A DNA stretch of 64,000 nt. Origin: Halovulum marinum (GTDB lineage Bacteria; Pseudomonadota; Alphaproteobacteria; Rhodobacterales; Rhodobacteraceae). Under the pieces are notes generated by a model that saw only the letters and a list, made by a program, of their open reading frames with translations, was not told the DNA's origin and did not search any database. Of this stretch, positions 8,055 through 16,187 are shown in pieces; position 1 is the first letter of the stretch, and each line of letters begins with the position of its first letter. The position numbers were made by a program, and so were the translations under genes. The DNA is taken from positions 186,001 to 250,000 of the forward strand of contig NZ_WIND01000002.1 of assembly GCF_009697225.1 (NCBI RefSeq), given 5' to 3'.

Positions 8055-8791
8055 TAGGTGGCGCGCCCGCCGGACAGATCGAAGGTGGCGCCGGTGGTGA
8101 AGCCGCATTCCGCCGAGCACATCCAGGCGATCATCGCCGCCGCCTCGGACACCTCCAGGAACCGGCCGCGGGGGATCTTGGACAGCATGTAGTCGATGTG
8201 CTCCTGGGTGATCTGGTCGAAGATCGCGGTGCGCGCCGCCGCCGGCGTCACGCAGTTGACCGAGATGTCGAGATCGGCGTTCTCCTTGCCCAGGCTCTTG
8301 GTCAGCGCGATCACCCCGGCCTTGGCGGCCGAATAGGCGCCAGCGTTGGGGTTGCCCTCCTTGCCGGCGACCGAGGCGATGTTGACGATGCGGCCGTAGT
8401 CCTGCGCGCGCATCGCCGGGATCACCGCCTTGCAGCAGTGGAAGATGCCGGTCAGGTCGATGTCGATCACCCGGCGCCATTCCTCGACCGGGTAGTCGGC
8501 GACGGTGGCGTTGGCGCCGGCGATGCCGGCGCTGAACACGGCGATGTCGAGGCTGCCCAGCGCCTTGTGCGCCGCGTCGACGGCGGCGGCGACGCTGTCC
8601 CAGTCGGCGACGTCCGCCGAAATCGCGGTGGCGCCGATCTCGGCGGCGGTGGCCTCGGCCAGCGCGGCGTCGCGGTCGAGGATCGCCACCCGCGCCCCCG
8701 AGGCGATCAGCCGTTCGGCGACGGCGCGGCCGATACCCTGCGCGCCGCCGGTGACGATGCCTGCGCGGCCGTCCAGGTCGATTGCGTTCAT
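8051..8791 (-). CDS. SDR-family NAD(P)-dependent oxidoreductase
   Basis: 246 residues of a classical short-chain dehydrogenase/reductase. Cofactor motif GGAQGIGRA, with an Asp (LDRD) after strand 2 suggesting NAD(H). The structural motif reads SAGIAG in place of the usual NNAG. The catalytic set is Ser in NIASVAG and Tyr-x-x-x-Lys in YSAAKAG. The ending GGATFDLSGGRATY is normal. A GGTATACC palindrome about 37 bases upstream suggests it is in the regulon of the neighbouring GntR protein, so it probably oxidises or reduces an intermediate of the TRAP substrate. Confidence 0.9.
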   Translation of the reverse strand: MNAIDLDGRAGIVTGGAQGIGRAVAERLIASGARVAILDRDAALAEATAAEIGATAISADVADWDSVAAAVDAAHKALGSLDIAVFSAGIAGANATVADYPVEEWRRVIDIDLTGIFHCCKAVIPAMRAQDYGRIVNIASVAGKEGNPNAGAYSAAKAGVIALTKSLGKENADLDISVNCVTPAAARTAIFDQITQEHIDYMLSKIPRGRFLEVSEAAAMIAWMCSAECGFTTGATFDLSGGRATY

Positions 8792-8827
8792 TTCAGTATC
8801 CCCATCTGTGCTGTTCCCGTTCCCGTT

Positions 8828-8839
8828 CCGGTATACCGG
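8828..8839. promoter_or_regulatory. Candidate GntR operator, CCGGTATACCGG palindrome (site 2)
   Basis: A perfect 12-bp palindrome lies 37 bases upstream of the SDR start. It shares the GGTATACC core with the site in the dctP/gntR intergenic region. Being the only other occurrence I noticed in the window, it links the SDR gene to the same regulator. Confidence 0.5.
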
Positions 8840-8879
8840 CGCCGCGCGGTGCGTCGCCGGTGCCCTTGCGCGTCGCGCG

Positions 8880-8911
8880 TCTCAGTTCACCGGCGTCTCA
8901 GTTCACCGGCG
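8880..8911. repeat. Two tandem 16-bp copies across the end of the hydroxyacid dehydrogenase gene
   Basis: TCTCAGTTCACCGGCG is repeated exactly twice, head to tail. The copy at 8896-8911 encodes the last residues and the TGA of the 2-hydroxyacid dehydrogenase. The copy at 8880-8895 lies just beyond the stop and would re-encode the same ending. A recent slippage duplication is the simplest reading. Confidence 0.85.
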
Positions 8912-9833
8912 TCTTCAGCGGCCGGTCGGCGAAGAACGCGGCGAGGTTGTCGCGCTGCAGCTGGCCCATCGCCTGCCGCGTCTCGACCGTCGCCGAAGCC
9001 TGGTGCGGCTGCAGCAGCACGTTGTCGAGTTCCAGCAAGCGCGGGTCCGGGTCGGGCTCGTTCAGGAACACGTCCAGCGCCGCCGCGCCCAGCTTGCGCG
9101 ATTGCAGCAACGCGATCATCGCCTCCTCGTCGACCGTGGTCCCGCGCGAGATGTTGACCAGCATGCCCTCGGGGCCCAGCGCCTCGAGCGCCTGACGGGT
9201 GACCAGGCCGGCGGTTTCCGGCCCGCCCGCCAGCGCCACCACCAGGTAGTCGACCTGCGCCGCCATCTCGGCCGGGTCGGTGTAGTGGGTCCAGCCCGCC
9301 GGCACGTCCTTCGGCGCGCGCGAGGTGTAGCTGATCGGCATGTCGAACGCCGCCAGCCGGTCGGCGATGGCGCGGCCGATGCGGCCCAGCCCGACGATGC
9401 CGGCGCGCTTGCCGGACGCCTTGCGCAGCAGCGGATAGGTGCCCTCGGTCGCCCAGCGGCGCTGGCGCACCCAGGCGTCGGCCTGCACCATGTGCCGGGT
9501 CGCGGCCAGCAGCATGCCCACCGCCAGGTCGGCGACGTCGTCGGTCAGCACGTCGGGCGTGTTGGTCACCCTGATGCCGCGCGCGGTCGCCGCCTCGACG
9601 TCGACCGCGTCGTAGCCGACGCCGAAATTGGCGATCAGCCCCAGGCCGGGCAGCGCGTCCATCTGCCCGGCGCCGAACGGCGCGTGGCCCTTGAAGGCCA
9701 CCGCCCGGATCCGCGTGGCGAGGTCCGCGCCCAGCGCCTCGGGCGCGCCGCGGTGCACGGTGTAGGCGGCGGCGAGCGCCTCGGTGTCCCAGTCCGGGTA
9801 GTCGCCGATCAGCAGCACATCGGGTTTCGTCAT
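8898..9833 (-). CDS. D-2-hydroxyacid dehydrogenase (GhrB/glyoxylate-hydroxypyruvate reductase-like)
   Basis: 311 residues. It probably reduces a 2-keto acid such as hydroxypyruvate or glyoxylate with NAD(P)H in the cytosol. The Rossmann motif is AGIVGLGRIGRAIA. The catalytic Arg is in NISRGTTVDE, the Glu in LDVFLNEPDP and the His in LLQPHQASAT. The start is the ATG after CAGGAGAGC; upstream frame is not family-like. Divergent from the sugar-acid kinase gene. A second protein of this family in the window (36465-37427) has the same arrangement of motifs. Confidence 0.9.
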   Translation of the reverse strand: MTKPDVLLIGDYPDWDTEALAAAYTVHRGAPEALGADLATRIRAVAFKGHAPFGAGQMDALPGLGLIANFGVGYDAVDVEAATARGIRVTNTPDVLTDDVADLAVGMLLAATRHMVQADAWVRQRRWATEGTYPLLRKASGKRAGIVGLGRIGRAIADRLAAFDMPISYTSRAPKDVPAGWTHYTDPAEMAAQVDYLVVALAGGPETAGLVTRQALEALGPEGMLVNISRGTTVDEEAMIALLQSRKLGAAALDVFLNEPDPDPRLLELDNVLLQPHQASATVETRQAMGQLQRDNLAAFFADRPLKTPVN

Positions 9834-10147
9834 CAAAAGCTCTCCTGCGGTCTGGTGATGCGGGGCGTCGCGGGCGCGGGCCGCCGGGTCCGCTTTCAAT
9901 GCCACCGGGAAGGGGGCGCCGTCCAGCCCCGCCGCCGTCCTGCCGCCTTCGCGCCGCCCTCGCGGGGGGCTTGACCTCGGGCCGGGGCGCGGGTCTTTTG
10001 TGACCCGACGGAAACCGGGGCAGCCGCAGCGCGGCTGCGGGGACATTCACGGATACTTTCACGGGCACATTCAGCGGAGAAAGCGGACATGGGGCGGACG
10101 CCGGGAAAGGCGGGCAAGCGGGCAGGCGGACAGGCCGGGGGCGCACG
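9834..10147. other. Divergent promoter region without a gene
   Basis: 314 bases separate the hydroxyacid dehydrogenase and the kinase, which face away from each other, so two promoters are expected. Visible structure: a hairpin CAGCCGC-AGC-GCGGCTG at 10021-10037, a threefold 12-bp repeat at 10045-10080, and a purine-rich run of GGC-AGCG units before the kinase start. No convincing -35/-10 pair was seen. Confidence 0.55.
10045..10080. repeat. Three tandem 12-bp repeats upstream of the kinase gene
   Basis: Units begin at 10045, 10057 and 10069: ATTCACGGATAC, TTTCACGGGCAC and ATTCAGCGGAGA. The conserved part is (A/T)TTCA-CGG. Regular 12-bp spacing in a divergent promoter region suggests repeated half-sites for a regulator, but degenerate low-copy repetition could also be chance. 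Confidence 0.5.
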
Positions 10148-11077
10148 ATGAGCGGCCCGCAGATCCTGGCGCTGGGCGAGCCGCTGGTCGAATTCACCGA
10201 GGTCGACCTGCCGGGCCACGGCCCGCACTACCGCATGGGCTACGGCGGCGACATCTCGAACGCCGCCATCGCCGCGGCGCGGCAGGGCGCCAGCGTCGGC
10301 ATGCTGACGGCGCTGGGCGACGACATGTTCGGCGCCGGGCTGCGCGGGCTGTGGCGCGACGAGGGCGTGGACGCCGCCGGCGTCGCGGTGCATCCGGACG
10401 CGCCGACCGGGGTCTATTTCGTCAAGCCGCACGCCAGCGGGCGCGACTTCACCTATCTGCGTAAGGGCTCGGCGGCCAGTCTCTACGGCCCCGTCGACCT
10501 GCCCGAGGCGCTGATCCGCGACGCCCGGCTGCTGCATGTCTCGGCGATCAGCCAGGCGGTCAGCGAGCCGATGCGCGCCGCCGCCAGCGCCGCCATCGAC
10601 ATCGCCCGCGGCGCCGGGGTGAAGGTCAGCTACGACACCAACCTGCGGCTGAAGCTGTGGGACCTGGAGCTGGCGCGCGAGACGATCTTCGCGGCGCTCG
10701 AACGGACCGACGTCATCTTCCCCTCGGACGACGAGGCGCGGCAGCTGACCGGGCTGGAGGACGTCGACGCGATGCTGGACCGGTTCCTGGGCTTCGGCGC
10801 CGGGCTGGTGGTGATGAAGATGGGCGCCGAGGGCGCGGTCGTCGCCGGCCACCACCTGCGCGAGCGGATTCCGCCCGCGCCCAGCACCCCGGTCGACAGC
10901 ACCGGCGCCGGCGACAGCTTCGCCGGCGCGTTCCTGGCCTATCTGCTGGAGACCGACGATCCGGTGCTGGCCGCGCGCCGCGCCGCGCGCGTCGCCGCCG
11001 GCACCGTGTCGGGCTATGGCGCGATCGACCCGATTCCCCGCCGCGAGGCGATCATCCAGACCGAGGACACGCCATGA
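10148..11077 (+). CDS. PfkB-family sugar kinase, probably 2-keto-3-deoxygluconate kinase type
   Basis: 309 residues. Ribokinase fold with the N-terminal GEPLVEF and the substrate-side motif GYGGDISNAAIAAARQGA. The C-terminal PfkB signature DSTGAGDSFAGAFLAYLL contains the catalytic Asp and the anion hole. GGDISN and the YDTNLRLKLW stretch are typical of 2-keto-3-deoxygluconate kinases, which make the 6-phosphate. The TGA overlaps the ATG of the following HpcH/HpaI aldolase (ATGA). The aldolase acts on unphosphorylated 2-keto-3-deoxy acids in known cases, so the two may handle alternative routes from one intermediate. Confidence 0.85.
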   Translation: MSGPQILALGEPLVEFTEVDLPGHGPHYRMGYGGDISNAAIAAARQGASVGMLTALGDDMFGAGLRGLWRDEGVDAAGVAVHPDAPTGVYFVKPHASGRDFTYLRKGSAASLYGPVDLPEALIRDARLLHVSAISQAVSEPMRAAASAAIDIARGAGVKVSYDTNLRLKLWDLELARETIFAALERTDVIFPSDDEARQLTGLEDVDAMLDRFLGFGAGLVVMKMGAEGAVVAGHHLRERIPPAPSTPVDSTGAGDSFAGAFLAYLLETDDPVLAARRAARVAAGTVSGYGAIDPIPRREAIIQTEDTP

Positions 11078-11832
11078 CCCCGAATGCCTTCAAGCGCGGC
11101 CTGCAGGCCGGCGAGGTCCAGTACGGCCTGTGGGTCAGCCTGTGTTCGGGGCTGGCCGCGGACATCGTCGCCGACGTCGGCTACGACTGGCTGCTGGTGG
11201 ACATGGAGCATTCGCCGTCGGGGATCGAGACCGTGCTGCACCAGATGCAGGCGATCCAGCCGCACGGCTCGACCGCGCTGGTGCGCCCGCCCTGGAACGA
11301 GCCGGTGCAGGTCAAGCGGCTGCTGGATGCCGGCGCGCCGGGCTTCCTGTTCCCGATGGTGCAGACCGCCGGGGAGGCCGCCGCCGCGGTCGCCGCCTGC
11401 CGCTATCCGCCCGCGGGCATGCGCGGCGTCTCGGGGGTGCATCGCGGCAACCGCTGGGGCCGCGATGCGCAGTACCTGGAGCAGGTCGAGGACGAGACCT
11501 GCGTGCTGGTCCAGGTCGAGACCGCCGCGGCGCTGGAGCGCGCCGAGCAGATCGCCACCGTCGAGGGCGTCGACGGCGTGTTCTTCGGCCCCGCCGACAT
11601 CGCCGCCAGCATGGGAAAGGTCGGCCGGCCGGCCGATCCCGAGGTGTGGGAGGCGATCTTCGCGGCCGCCGCCCGGGTGCGCGCCCGCGGCGTGCCCACC
11701 GGCACGCTGATCGGCGATCCGGGCCTGATCGCGCGCTGCCTGGACGAGGGCTTCCTGTTCGTCGCCGTCGGCACCGACCACGGCCTGCTGGCGCGCGGCG
11801 CCGAGGCGCTGCTGGCGCAGCACCGGCGCTGA
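11074..11832 (+). CDS. HpcH/HpaI-family class II aldolase for 2-keto-3-deoxy acids
   Basis: 252 residues. The (beta/alpha)8 aldolase cleaves a 2-keto-3-deoxy (or 4-hydroxy-2-oxo) acid to pyruvate and an aldehyde with a divalent metal. Key stretches: DWLLVDMEHSPSG, LVRPPWNEP with the catalytic Arg, LVQVETAAAL with the metal Glu, and FFGPADIAASMG with the metal Asp. MRGVSGVHRGNRWG matches KDR or 4-hydroxy-2-oxoheptanedioate aldolase-type enzymes. Translationally coupled to the kinase upstream, and 3 bases before the oxidase downstream. With the UxaA-type dehydratase at the left edge it would complete a sugar-acid route to pyruvate. Confidence 0.9.
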   Translation: MTPNAFKRGLQAGEVQYGLWVSLCSGLAADIVADVGYDWLLVDMEHSPSGIETVLHQMQAIQPHGSTALVRPPWNEPVQVKRLLDAGAPGFLFPMVQTAGEAAAAVAACRYPPAGMRGVSGVHRGNRWGRDAQYLEQVEDETCVLVQVETAAALERAEQIATVEGVDGVFFGPADIAASMGKVGRPADPEVWEAIFAAAARVRARGVPTGTLIGDPGLIARCLDEGFLFVAVGTDHGLLARGAEALLAQHRR

Positions 11833-11835
11833 GCC

Positions 11836-13032
11836 GTGGGGCCGCGTCACGGCGCCTATGACGTGGTCATCATCGGCGGCGCCGCGATCGGCGCCGCCTG
11901 CGCCTGGTTCCTGACCGGAGAGCTGGGCGCCGGCGCCCGCATCCTGGTGGTCGAGCGCGACCCGAGCTTCGCCCACGCCTCGACCAGCCACACCAACAGC
12001 TGCATGCGGCAGCAGTTCTCGAACCCGGTCAACATCCGCATCTCGCAGTTCGCGCGCGGCTATGTGCGCGACTTCCGCGCGGCGATGGGCGGCGATCCCG
12101 AGGTGCCCGGGATCGCCTTCGACCCGCTGGGCTATCTGTACCTGGCCGCGACAGAGGCGGGCGCCGCGGCGCTGCGCGCCAACAACGCGGTGCAGCGCGC
12201 CGAGGGCGCGGCGGCGGAGCTGCTGGAGCCGGCCGCGCTGGCCGCGCGGCTGCCGTTCCTGCGCACCGACGATCTGCGGCTGGCCAGCCTGGGCGGGCCG
12301 GACGAGGGCTATTTCGACGGCGCGACGATGATCGCCTGGTGGCGGCGCATGGCGCGGGCGCGGGGCGTCGAGACGCTGGCCGCCGAGGCGGTCGGGCTGG
12401 CGCTGGCCGGGGGCCGCGCCACCGGCGTGCGGCTGTCCACCGGGCAGACGGTGGCCGCGGGCTGGGTGGTCAACGCCGCCGGGCCGCGCGCCGCGCGCGT
12501 CGCCGCCTGGGCCGGCTTCGCGCTGCCGGTCGAGCCGCGCAAGCGCACCACCTGGGTGTTCACCACGCCCGAGCCGCTGGGCGCGAAGCTGCCGCTGACC
12601 GTCGATCCCTCGGGGGTGCATGTGCGCCAGGACGGCGCCGGGTACATGGCCGGCTCGGGTCCGGCGGGGGCGGACGCGGCGGTCGAGCCGGATGACTTCA
12701 CCGAGGACCCCGATCTGTGGCAGGATCATGTCTGGCCGATCCTGGCGGCGCGCATCTCCGCCTTCGCGCGGCTGCGCGTCACCGCCAGCTGGGTCGGGCA
12801 CTATGCCTGGAACCGGCTGGACCGGAACGCGGTGATCGGCGCCGTGCCGGGTTGCCCGAACCTGATCCTGGCCAACGGCTTCTCCGGTCACGGCCTGCAG
12901 CAGGCGCCGGCGATGGGGCGCGGCGTGGCCGAGCTGATCGCGCGGGGCCGGTTCCGCAGCCTCGATCTGTCGGAGCTGGGCCCGGCGCGGCTGCTGACCG
13001 GCACGCCCTTCGCCGAGCGCAACGTGATCTGA
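11836..13032 (+). CDS. FAD-dependent oxidoreductase, DAO family
   Basis: 398 residues. The N-terminal FAD-binding motif is VVIIGGAAIGAACAWFL and the Glu for the ribose follows in VVERD. The segment TSHTNSCMRQQFSNPVNIRIS is typical of D-amino-acid/glycerol-3-phosphate-like oxidases, and the ending NGFSGHGLQQAPAMGRGVAEL closes the FAD site. The substrate is an amino or hydroxy acid, not specified. The start is a GTG 3 bases after the aldolase stop, with no ribosome site of its own beyond the aldolase's end, so coupling is likely. Confidence 0.88.
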   Translation: MGPRHGAYDVVIIGGAAIGAACAWFLTGELGAGARILVVERDPSFAHASTSHTNSCMRQQFSNPVNIRISQFARGYVRDFRAAMGGDPEVPGIAFDPLGYLYLAATEAGAAALRANNAVQRAEGAAAELLEPAALAARLPFLRTDDLRLASLGGPDEGYFDGATMIAWWRRMARARGVETLAAEAVGLALAGGRATGVRLSTGQTVAAGWVVNAAGPRAARVAAWAGFALPVEPRKRTTWVFTTPEPLGAKLPLTVDPSGVHVRQDGAGYMAGSGPAGADAAVEPDDFTEDPDLWQDHVWPILAARISAFARLRVTASWVGHYAWNRLDRNAVIGAVPGCPNLILANGFSGHGLQQAPAMGRGVAELIARGRFRSLDLSELGPARLLTGTPFAERNVI

Positions 13033-13111
13033 CCGCGCCCGGTTGATCCAGCGCAAGGCGGCGGCCCGGGACGCGACCGCAGACTGCATCCGAACCGAGG
13101 GAGACCCGACC

Positions 13112-13942
13112 ATGTCCATTGCATCCCTGCTGACCATCGTGCGGCCCGACGTGCCGGACGAGACGCTGATCGAAAGCTTTGCCATGTGCCAGGACGGGCA
13201 CCTGATGGTGCTGGTCGTCAGCCAGGCGCCGCCGGCGCCGGCCTCGGCCTACGACATGGTCAACAGCGACGTCTGGCTCGAGGCCTCGCAGGAGGCGCGC
13301 GACTGGGCCAGCGCCCGCGCCGACGAGATCGAGCGGCTGCTGGCGCAGCGGTCGCAGCGCGGCGAGGTCAGCGCGCACGTCGCCGGGCCGGTGCACCTGG
13401 CCGACCTGGTCGCCTCGGCCAGCCGCTGCACCGACCTGGTGCTGCTGCCGATGGGGCCGGACCGCGACCGCGGCCTGGACCGCGCGGTGCTGAACGGCGC
13501 GCTGTTCGAGAGCGGCGCGCCGGTGCTGACCTACAACGCCAGCGCCGCCCCCGCCGGCACCTTCCACACCGCGCTGATCGCCTGGAACGCCACCCCCGAG
13601 GGCGGCCGCGCGGTGCGCGCCGCGCTGCCGCTGCTGCAGACCGCCGGCCGGGTGGTGGTGCTGCTGGTCGACCCCGAGCCGGGCACCCGCGGCCACGGCG
13701 CCGACCCCGGCGTCGACCTGGCGTTCTACCTCGGGCACCACGGCATCTCGGCCGAGATCCTGAAGGTGCCGTCCGAGGGCAAGCCGGTCGAGGAGGTGCT
13801 GGCGCGGCAGGCCCGCGAGCAGGGCGCCGACCTGCTGGTGATGGGCGCCTACGGCCACTCGCGCCTGCGCGAGCGGATCTTCGGCGGCACAACGCACGCG
13901 ATCCTGGAACAGCCGCCCTGTCCGGTGTTGCTGGCGCACTAA
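13112..13942 (+). CDS. Universal stress protein, two-domain (UspA family)
   Basis: 276 residues. The C-terminal domain (about 150-276) has the UspA ATP-binding signature GAYGHSRLRERIFGGTT after HTALIAWNATPEG. The N-terminal half (about 1-145) keeps the fold-like pattern but lacks the glycine-rich nucleotide motif, so it is probably a degenerate domain. Start at the ATG after GAGGGAGA; an earlier in-frame start has no ribosome site. Function is likely stress survival, with a soluble cytosolic location. It is followed by a 24-bp tandem repeat that begins at its stop codon. Confidence 0.9.
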   Translation: MSIASLLTIVRPDVPDETLIESFAMCQDGHLMVLVVSQAPPAPASAYDMVNSDVWLEASQEARDWASARADEIERLLAQRSQRGEVSAHVAGPVHLADLVASASRCTDLVLLPMGPDRDRGLDRAVLNGALFESGAPVLTYNASAAPAGTFHTALIAWNATPEGGRAVRAALPLLQTAGRVVVLLVDPEPGTRGHGADPGVDLAFYLGHHGISAEILKVPSEGKPVEEVLARQAREQGADLLVMGAYGHSRLRERIFGGTTHAILEQPPCPVLLAH

Positions 13943-13989
13943 GGCGAAGCCGGCCGGGCGCACCGAGGCGAAGCCGGCCCGGCGCACCG
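13942..13989. repeat. Two tandem 24-bp copies after the universal stress protein gene
   Basis: Units at 13942-13965 and 13966-13989 both begin AGGCGAAGCCGGCC and end GGCGCACCG, differing at one position. The first base is the last base of the TAA stop. The GC-rich run of GGCC-containing words continues to about 14050. Likely a local duplication; no hairpin of terminator type is obvious. Confidence 0.8.
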
Positions 13990-14155
13990 CGGCGCGGTCG
14001 GACGAGGGATCGGGGCAGGGCCGGCCGGCGCACCTGGGCCGGGCCGGCGCGCGGCCCTTGTGGGTCGCGCCGCGATCGTCTCTTATGCACCCGAGGCAGG
14101 TCCGTGCGCGGGCAAGGGGGAATGTTTGCTCTTCTACATCATCCGCGTCTACGCG

Positions 14156-15328
14156 ATGCGCGCGCTGCTCTGGCTGCTGGGTGCGGCGGCGGTGCTTGCG
14201 CTGGCGGCGGCGGGGGCGCTGTACTTCTTCTTCGGCGGGGGCGAGCCCTATCGCGACATGACCAAGCCGCCGCTGCAGGACGGCGACGCGCTGCAGCCGG
14301 TGCTGCAGCTGGACCGCCCGCCCGGCGACATCGCCGTCGCCGCCGATGGCCGGATCTTCTACACCATCCACCCCGAGGCGGACCCGTCGGCGCCGATGCT
14401 GATGGTCGCCCGCGACGGCGAGTCGGTGCCGTTCCCGGCGCCCGAGCGGCAGCGCGCGCTGTTCCGCACGCCGCTGGGGCTGGACCTGGACGACGCCGGC
14501 CGGCTGTGGGTGATCGACGGCGGCGGTCACGGGCTGGACACGCCGCGGCTGGTGGCGCTGGACATCGACACCGGCGAGGTCGCGCACAGCCGCGATCTGT
14601 CCGACGTCGCGCCGCCGGGGTCGTACCTGCTGGACCTGCAGGTCGACGCCGCCGGCGGCTGGGTCTACGTCGCCGACGCCGGCTTCTGGGCGCGGCGGCC
14701 GGGGCTGATCGTCTACGACGTGGCGAGCGGGCGCGCGCGCCGCGTGCTCAACCGCCACGAGACGGTGACGGCGCAGGACCTGGTGATCCGCAACCCGGCG
14801 CGGGACATGCGCTATCTCGGCGGGCTGGTGGCGCTGAAGCTGGGCGCCAGCGCGCTGGCGCTGAGCGGCGACGAGGCCTGGCTCTACTATGCCGCCACCA
14901 GCCATTCGACGCTGTACCGCGTGCCGACCGCGCTGCTGCAGCAGCCGAACCTGCCGCATGTGCGGCTGGCGGTGGATGTCGAGACCGTGGCGCTGAAGCC
15001 GCTCAGCGCCGGGCTGGCGATCGATCCGGACTTCAACGTCTTCATCACCGATGTCGAGCACCGGGCGGTGCACCGGTTCAACGACACGCCGCCGGGTTCG
15101 GAACAGCCGGGCCGACTGGTCACGCTGCTGCGCGACGAGCGGCTGCGCTGGCCCGGCGCGCTGGCGTTCGGCCCCGACGGCTGGCTCTACCTGGCCGACA
15201 GCGCGCTGCCGGACGTGCTGAACCGCACCGCGGCGCATGTGGCCGCGTCCGCCCCCTACACCATCTGGCGCTTCCGCCCCGATGCGACGGGCGCGAACGG
15301 CGCGGCGCCGCAGACCCCCGGAGGATGA
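14156..15328 (+). CDS. Membrane-anchored beta-propeller protein, major-royal-jelly/SMP-30-like
   Basis: 390 residues from this ATG. An N-terminal hydrophobic segment (ALLWLLGAAAVLALAAAGAL) is an anchor or uncleaved signal, so the propeller is periplasmic. Repeats such as GLDLDDAGRLWVIDGG, YLLDLQVDAAGGWVYVADAG and ALAFGPDGWLYLADSALP fit the MRJP/yellow-type or gluconolactonase-type propeller. These may bind a small ligand or act as lactonases. An in-frame TTG at 14126 has a better ribosome site (AAGGGGG) and may be the real start, adding 10 residues. It is followed after one base by an SDR gene. Confidence 0.75.
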   Translation: MRALLWLLGAAAVLALAAAGALYFFFGGGEPYRDMTKPPLQDGDALQPVLQLDRPPGDIAVAADGRIFYTIHPEADPSAPMLMVARDGESVPFPAPERQRALFRTPLGLDLDDAGRLWVIDGGGHGLDTPRLVALDIDTGEVAHSRDLSDVAPPGSYLLDLQVDAAGGWVYVADAGFWARRPGLIVYDVASGRARRVLNRHETVTAQDLVIRNPARDMRYLGGLVALKLGASALALSGDEAWLYYAATSHSTLYRVPTALLQQPNLPHVRLAVDVETVALKPLSAGLAIDPDFNVFITDVEHRAVHRFNDTPPGSEQPGRLVTLLRDERLRWPGALAFGPDGWLYLADSALPDVLNRTAAHVAASAPYTIWRFRPDATGANGAAPQTPGG

Positions 15329-15329
15329 C

Positions 15330-16082
15330 ATGACCGACCGCAAGATCGCGCTGGTGACCGGCGCCGCCCAGGGCATCGGCCTGGCCTGCGCCGAGGCGCT
15401 GGCGGCCGACGGCGCCCGCGCGGTGCTGGTCGACCGCAACGCCGAGGGCGTGCGGGCCGCCGCCGCCGGCATCGGCGGCGGCGCCGTGGCCGAGGTCTGC
15501 GACATGGGCGCGCCCGAGCAGATCGCGGACCTGTTCGACCGCGTAGAGGCGCAGCTCGGCCCGGTCTCGATCCTGGTCAACAACGCCGGCGTGGCGCTGC
15601 CCGCCGAGTTCCTGGAGATGCCGCTGGACGAGTTCCGACAGGTGATCGACATCAACCTGACCGGCACCTTCCTCGCCACCCAGCGTGCCGCGCGCACCAT
15701 GGTCGCCCGCGGCATCGCCGGGGCGATCGTCAACATGTCCTCGATCAACGCGCAGGTGGCGATCCCGACGATCGCGTCCTACTGCGCGTCCAAGGGCGGG
15801 GTGATGCAGCTGACCAGGGCGGCGGCGCTGGCGCTGGCGCCGCACGGCATCCGGGTGAACGCGGTGGGGCCGGGCTCGATCGACACGGCGATGGTCGCCT
15901 CGGTGAACGAGAACCCCGAGGCGATGGCCCGGCTGATGTCGCGCACGCCGCTGCAGCGGCTGGGCACCGCGCGCGAGATCGCCGACACGGTGGCGTTCCT
16001 GGCCTCGGACAAGGCCAGCTACATCACCGGCGAGACGATCTATGTCGACGGCGGCCGGCTGGGGCTGAACTACACGGTCTGA
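15330..16082 (+). CDS. SDR-family NAD(P)-dependent oxidoreductase
   Basis: 250 residues. Cofactor motif TGAAQGIGLA, Asp in LVDRN favouring NAD(H), NNAG structural motif, catalytic Ser in NMSSINAQ and Tyr-Lys in YCASKGG, ending GGRLGLNYTV. A CGGAGGA site overlaps the end of the propeller gene, whose TGA is one base before this ATG, so the two are co-expressed. If the propeller protein is a lactonase, the pair could oxidise a sugar to its lactone and then hydrolyse it; the compartments differ, so this is weak. Confidence 0.9.
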   Translation: MTDRKIALVTGAAQGIGLACAEALAADGARAVLVDRNAEGVRAAAAGIGGGAVAEVCDMGAPEQIADLFDRVEAQLGPVSILVNNAGVALPAEFLEMPLDEFRQVIDINLTGTFLATQRAARTMVARGIAGAIVNMSSINAQVAIPTIASYCASKGGVMQLTRAAALALAPHGIRVNAVGPGSIDTAMVASVNENPEAMARLMSRTPLQRLGTAREIADTVAFLASDKASYITGETIYVDGGRLGLNYTV

Positions 16083-16132
16083 GGCCGGGCCGGCGGCGGC
16101 CCTTTGCCGGCGGCGCGAATCCCCCTGCACAG

Positions 16133-16159
16133 TGTCGGCCTGCGCTGGCATCCTGCGTC
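16133..16159 (+). promoter_or_regulatory. Candidate ECF42 sigma-factor promoter, site 1 (TGTCGG-N17-CGTC)
   Basis: TGTCGG at 16133-16138 and CGTC at 16156-16159 are separated by 17 bases and lie 28 bases before the DGPF gene. The identical pair with the same spacing occurs before the VOC gene. ECF42 targets are recalled as having TGTCGA-like -35 and CG(A/T)C -10 elements, so this should be the autoregulated promoter of the sigma operon. Confidence 0.65.
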
Positions 16160-16187
16160 CTTGAGGCAGGAGACCGGAGGAGCCGCC

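Noticed and set aside
10148-11077. Fructokinase or ribokinase
   Set aside because: The GGDISN motif and coupling to an HpcH/HpaI aldolase fit a 2-keto-3-deoxy sugar-acid kinase better.
12779-15748. Open frame of 989 codons on the - strand
   Set aside because: Antisense to the oxidase, universal stress, propeller and SDR genes, with Arg/His/Gln-rich composition typical of a shadow frame.
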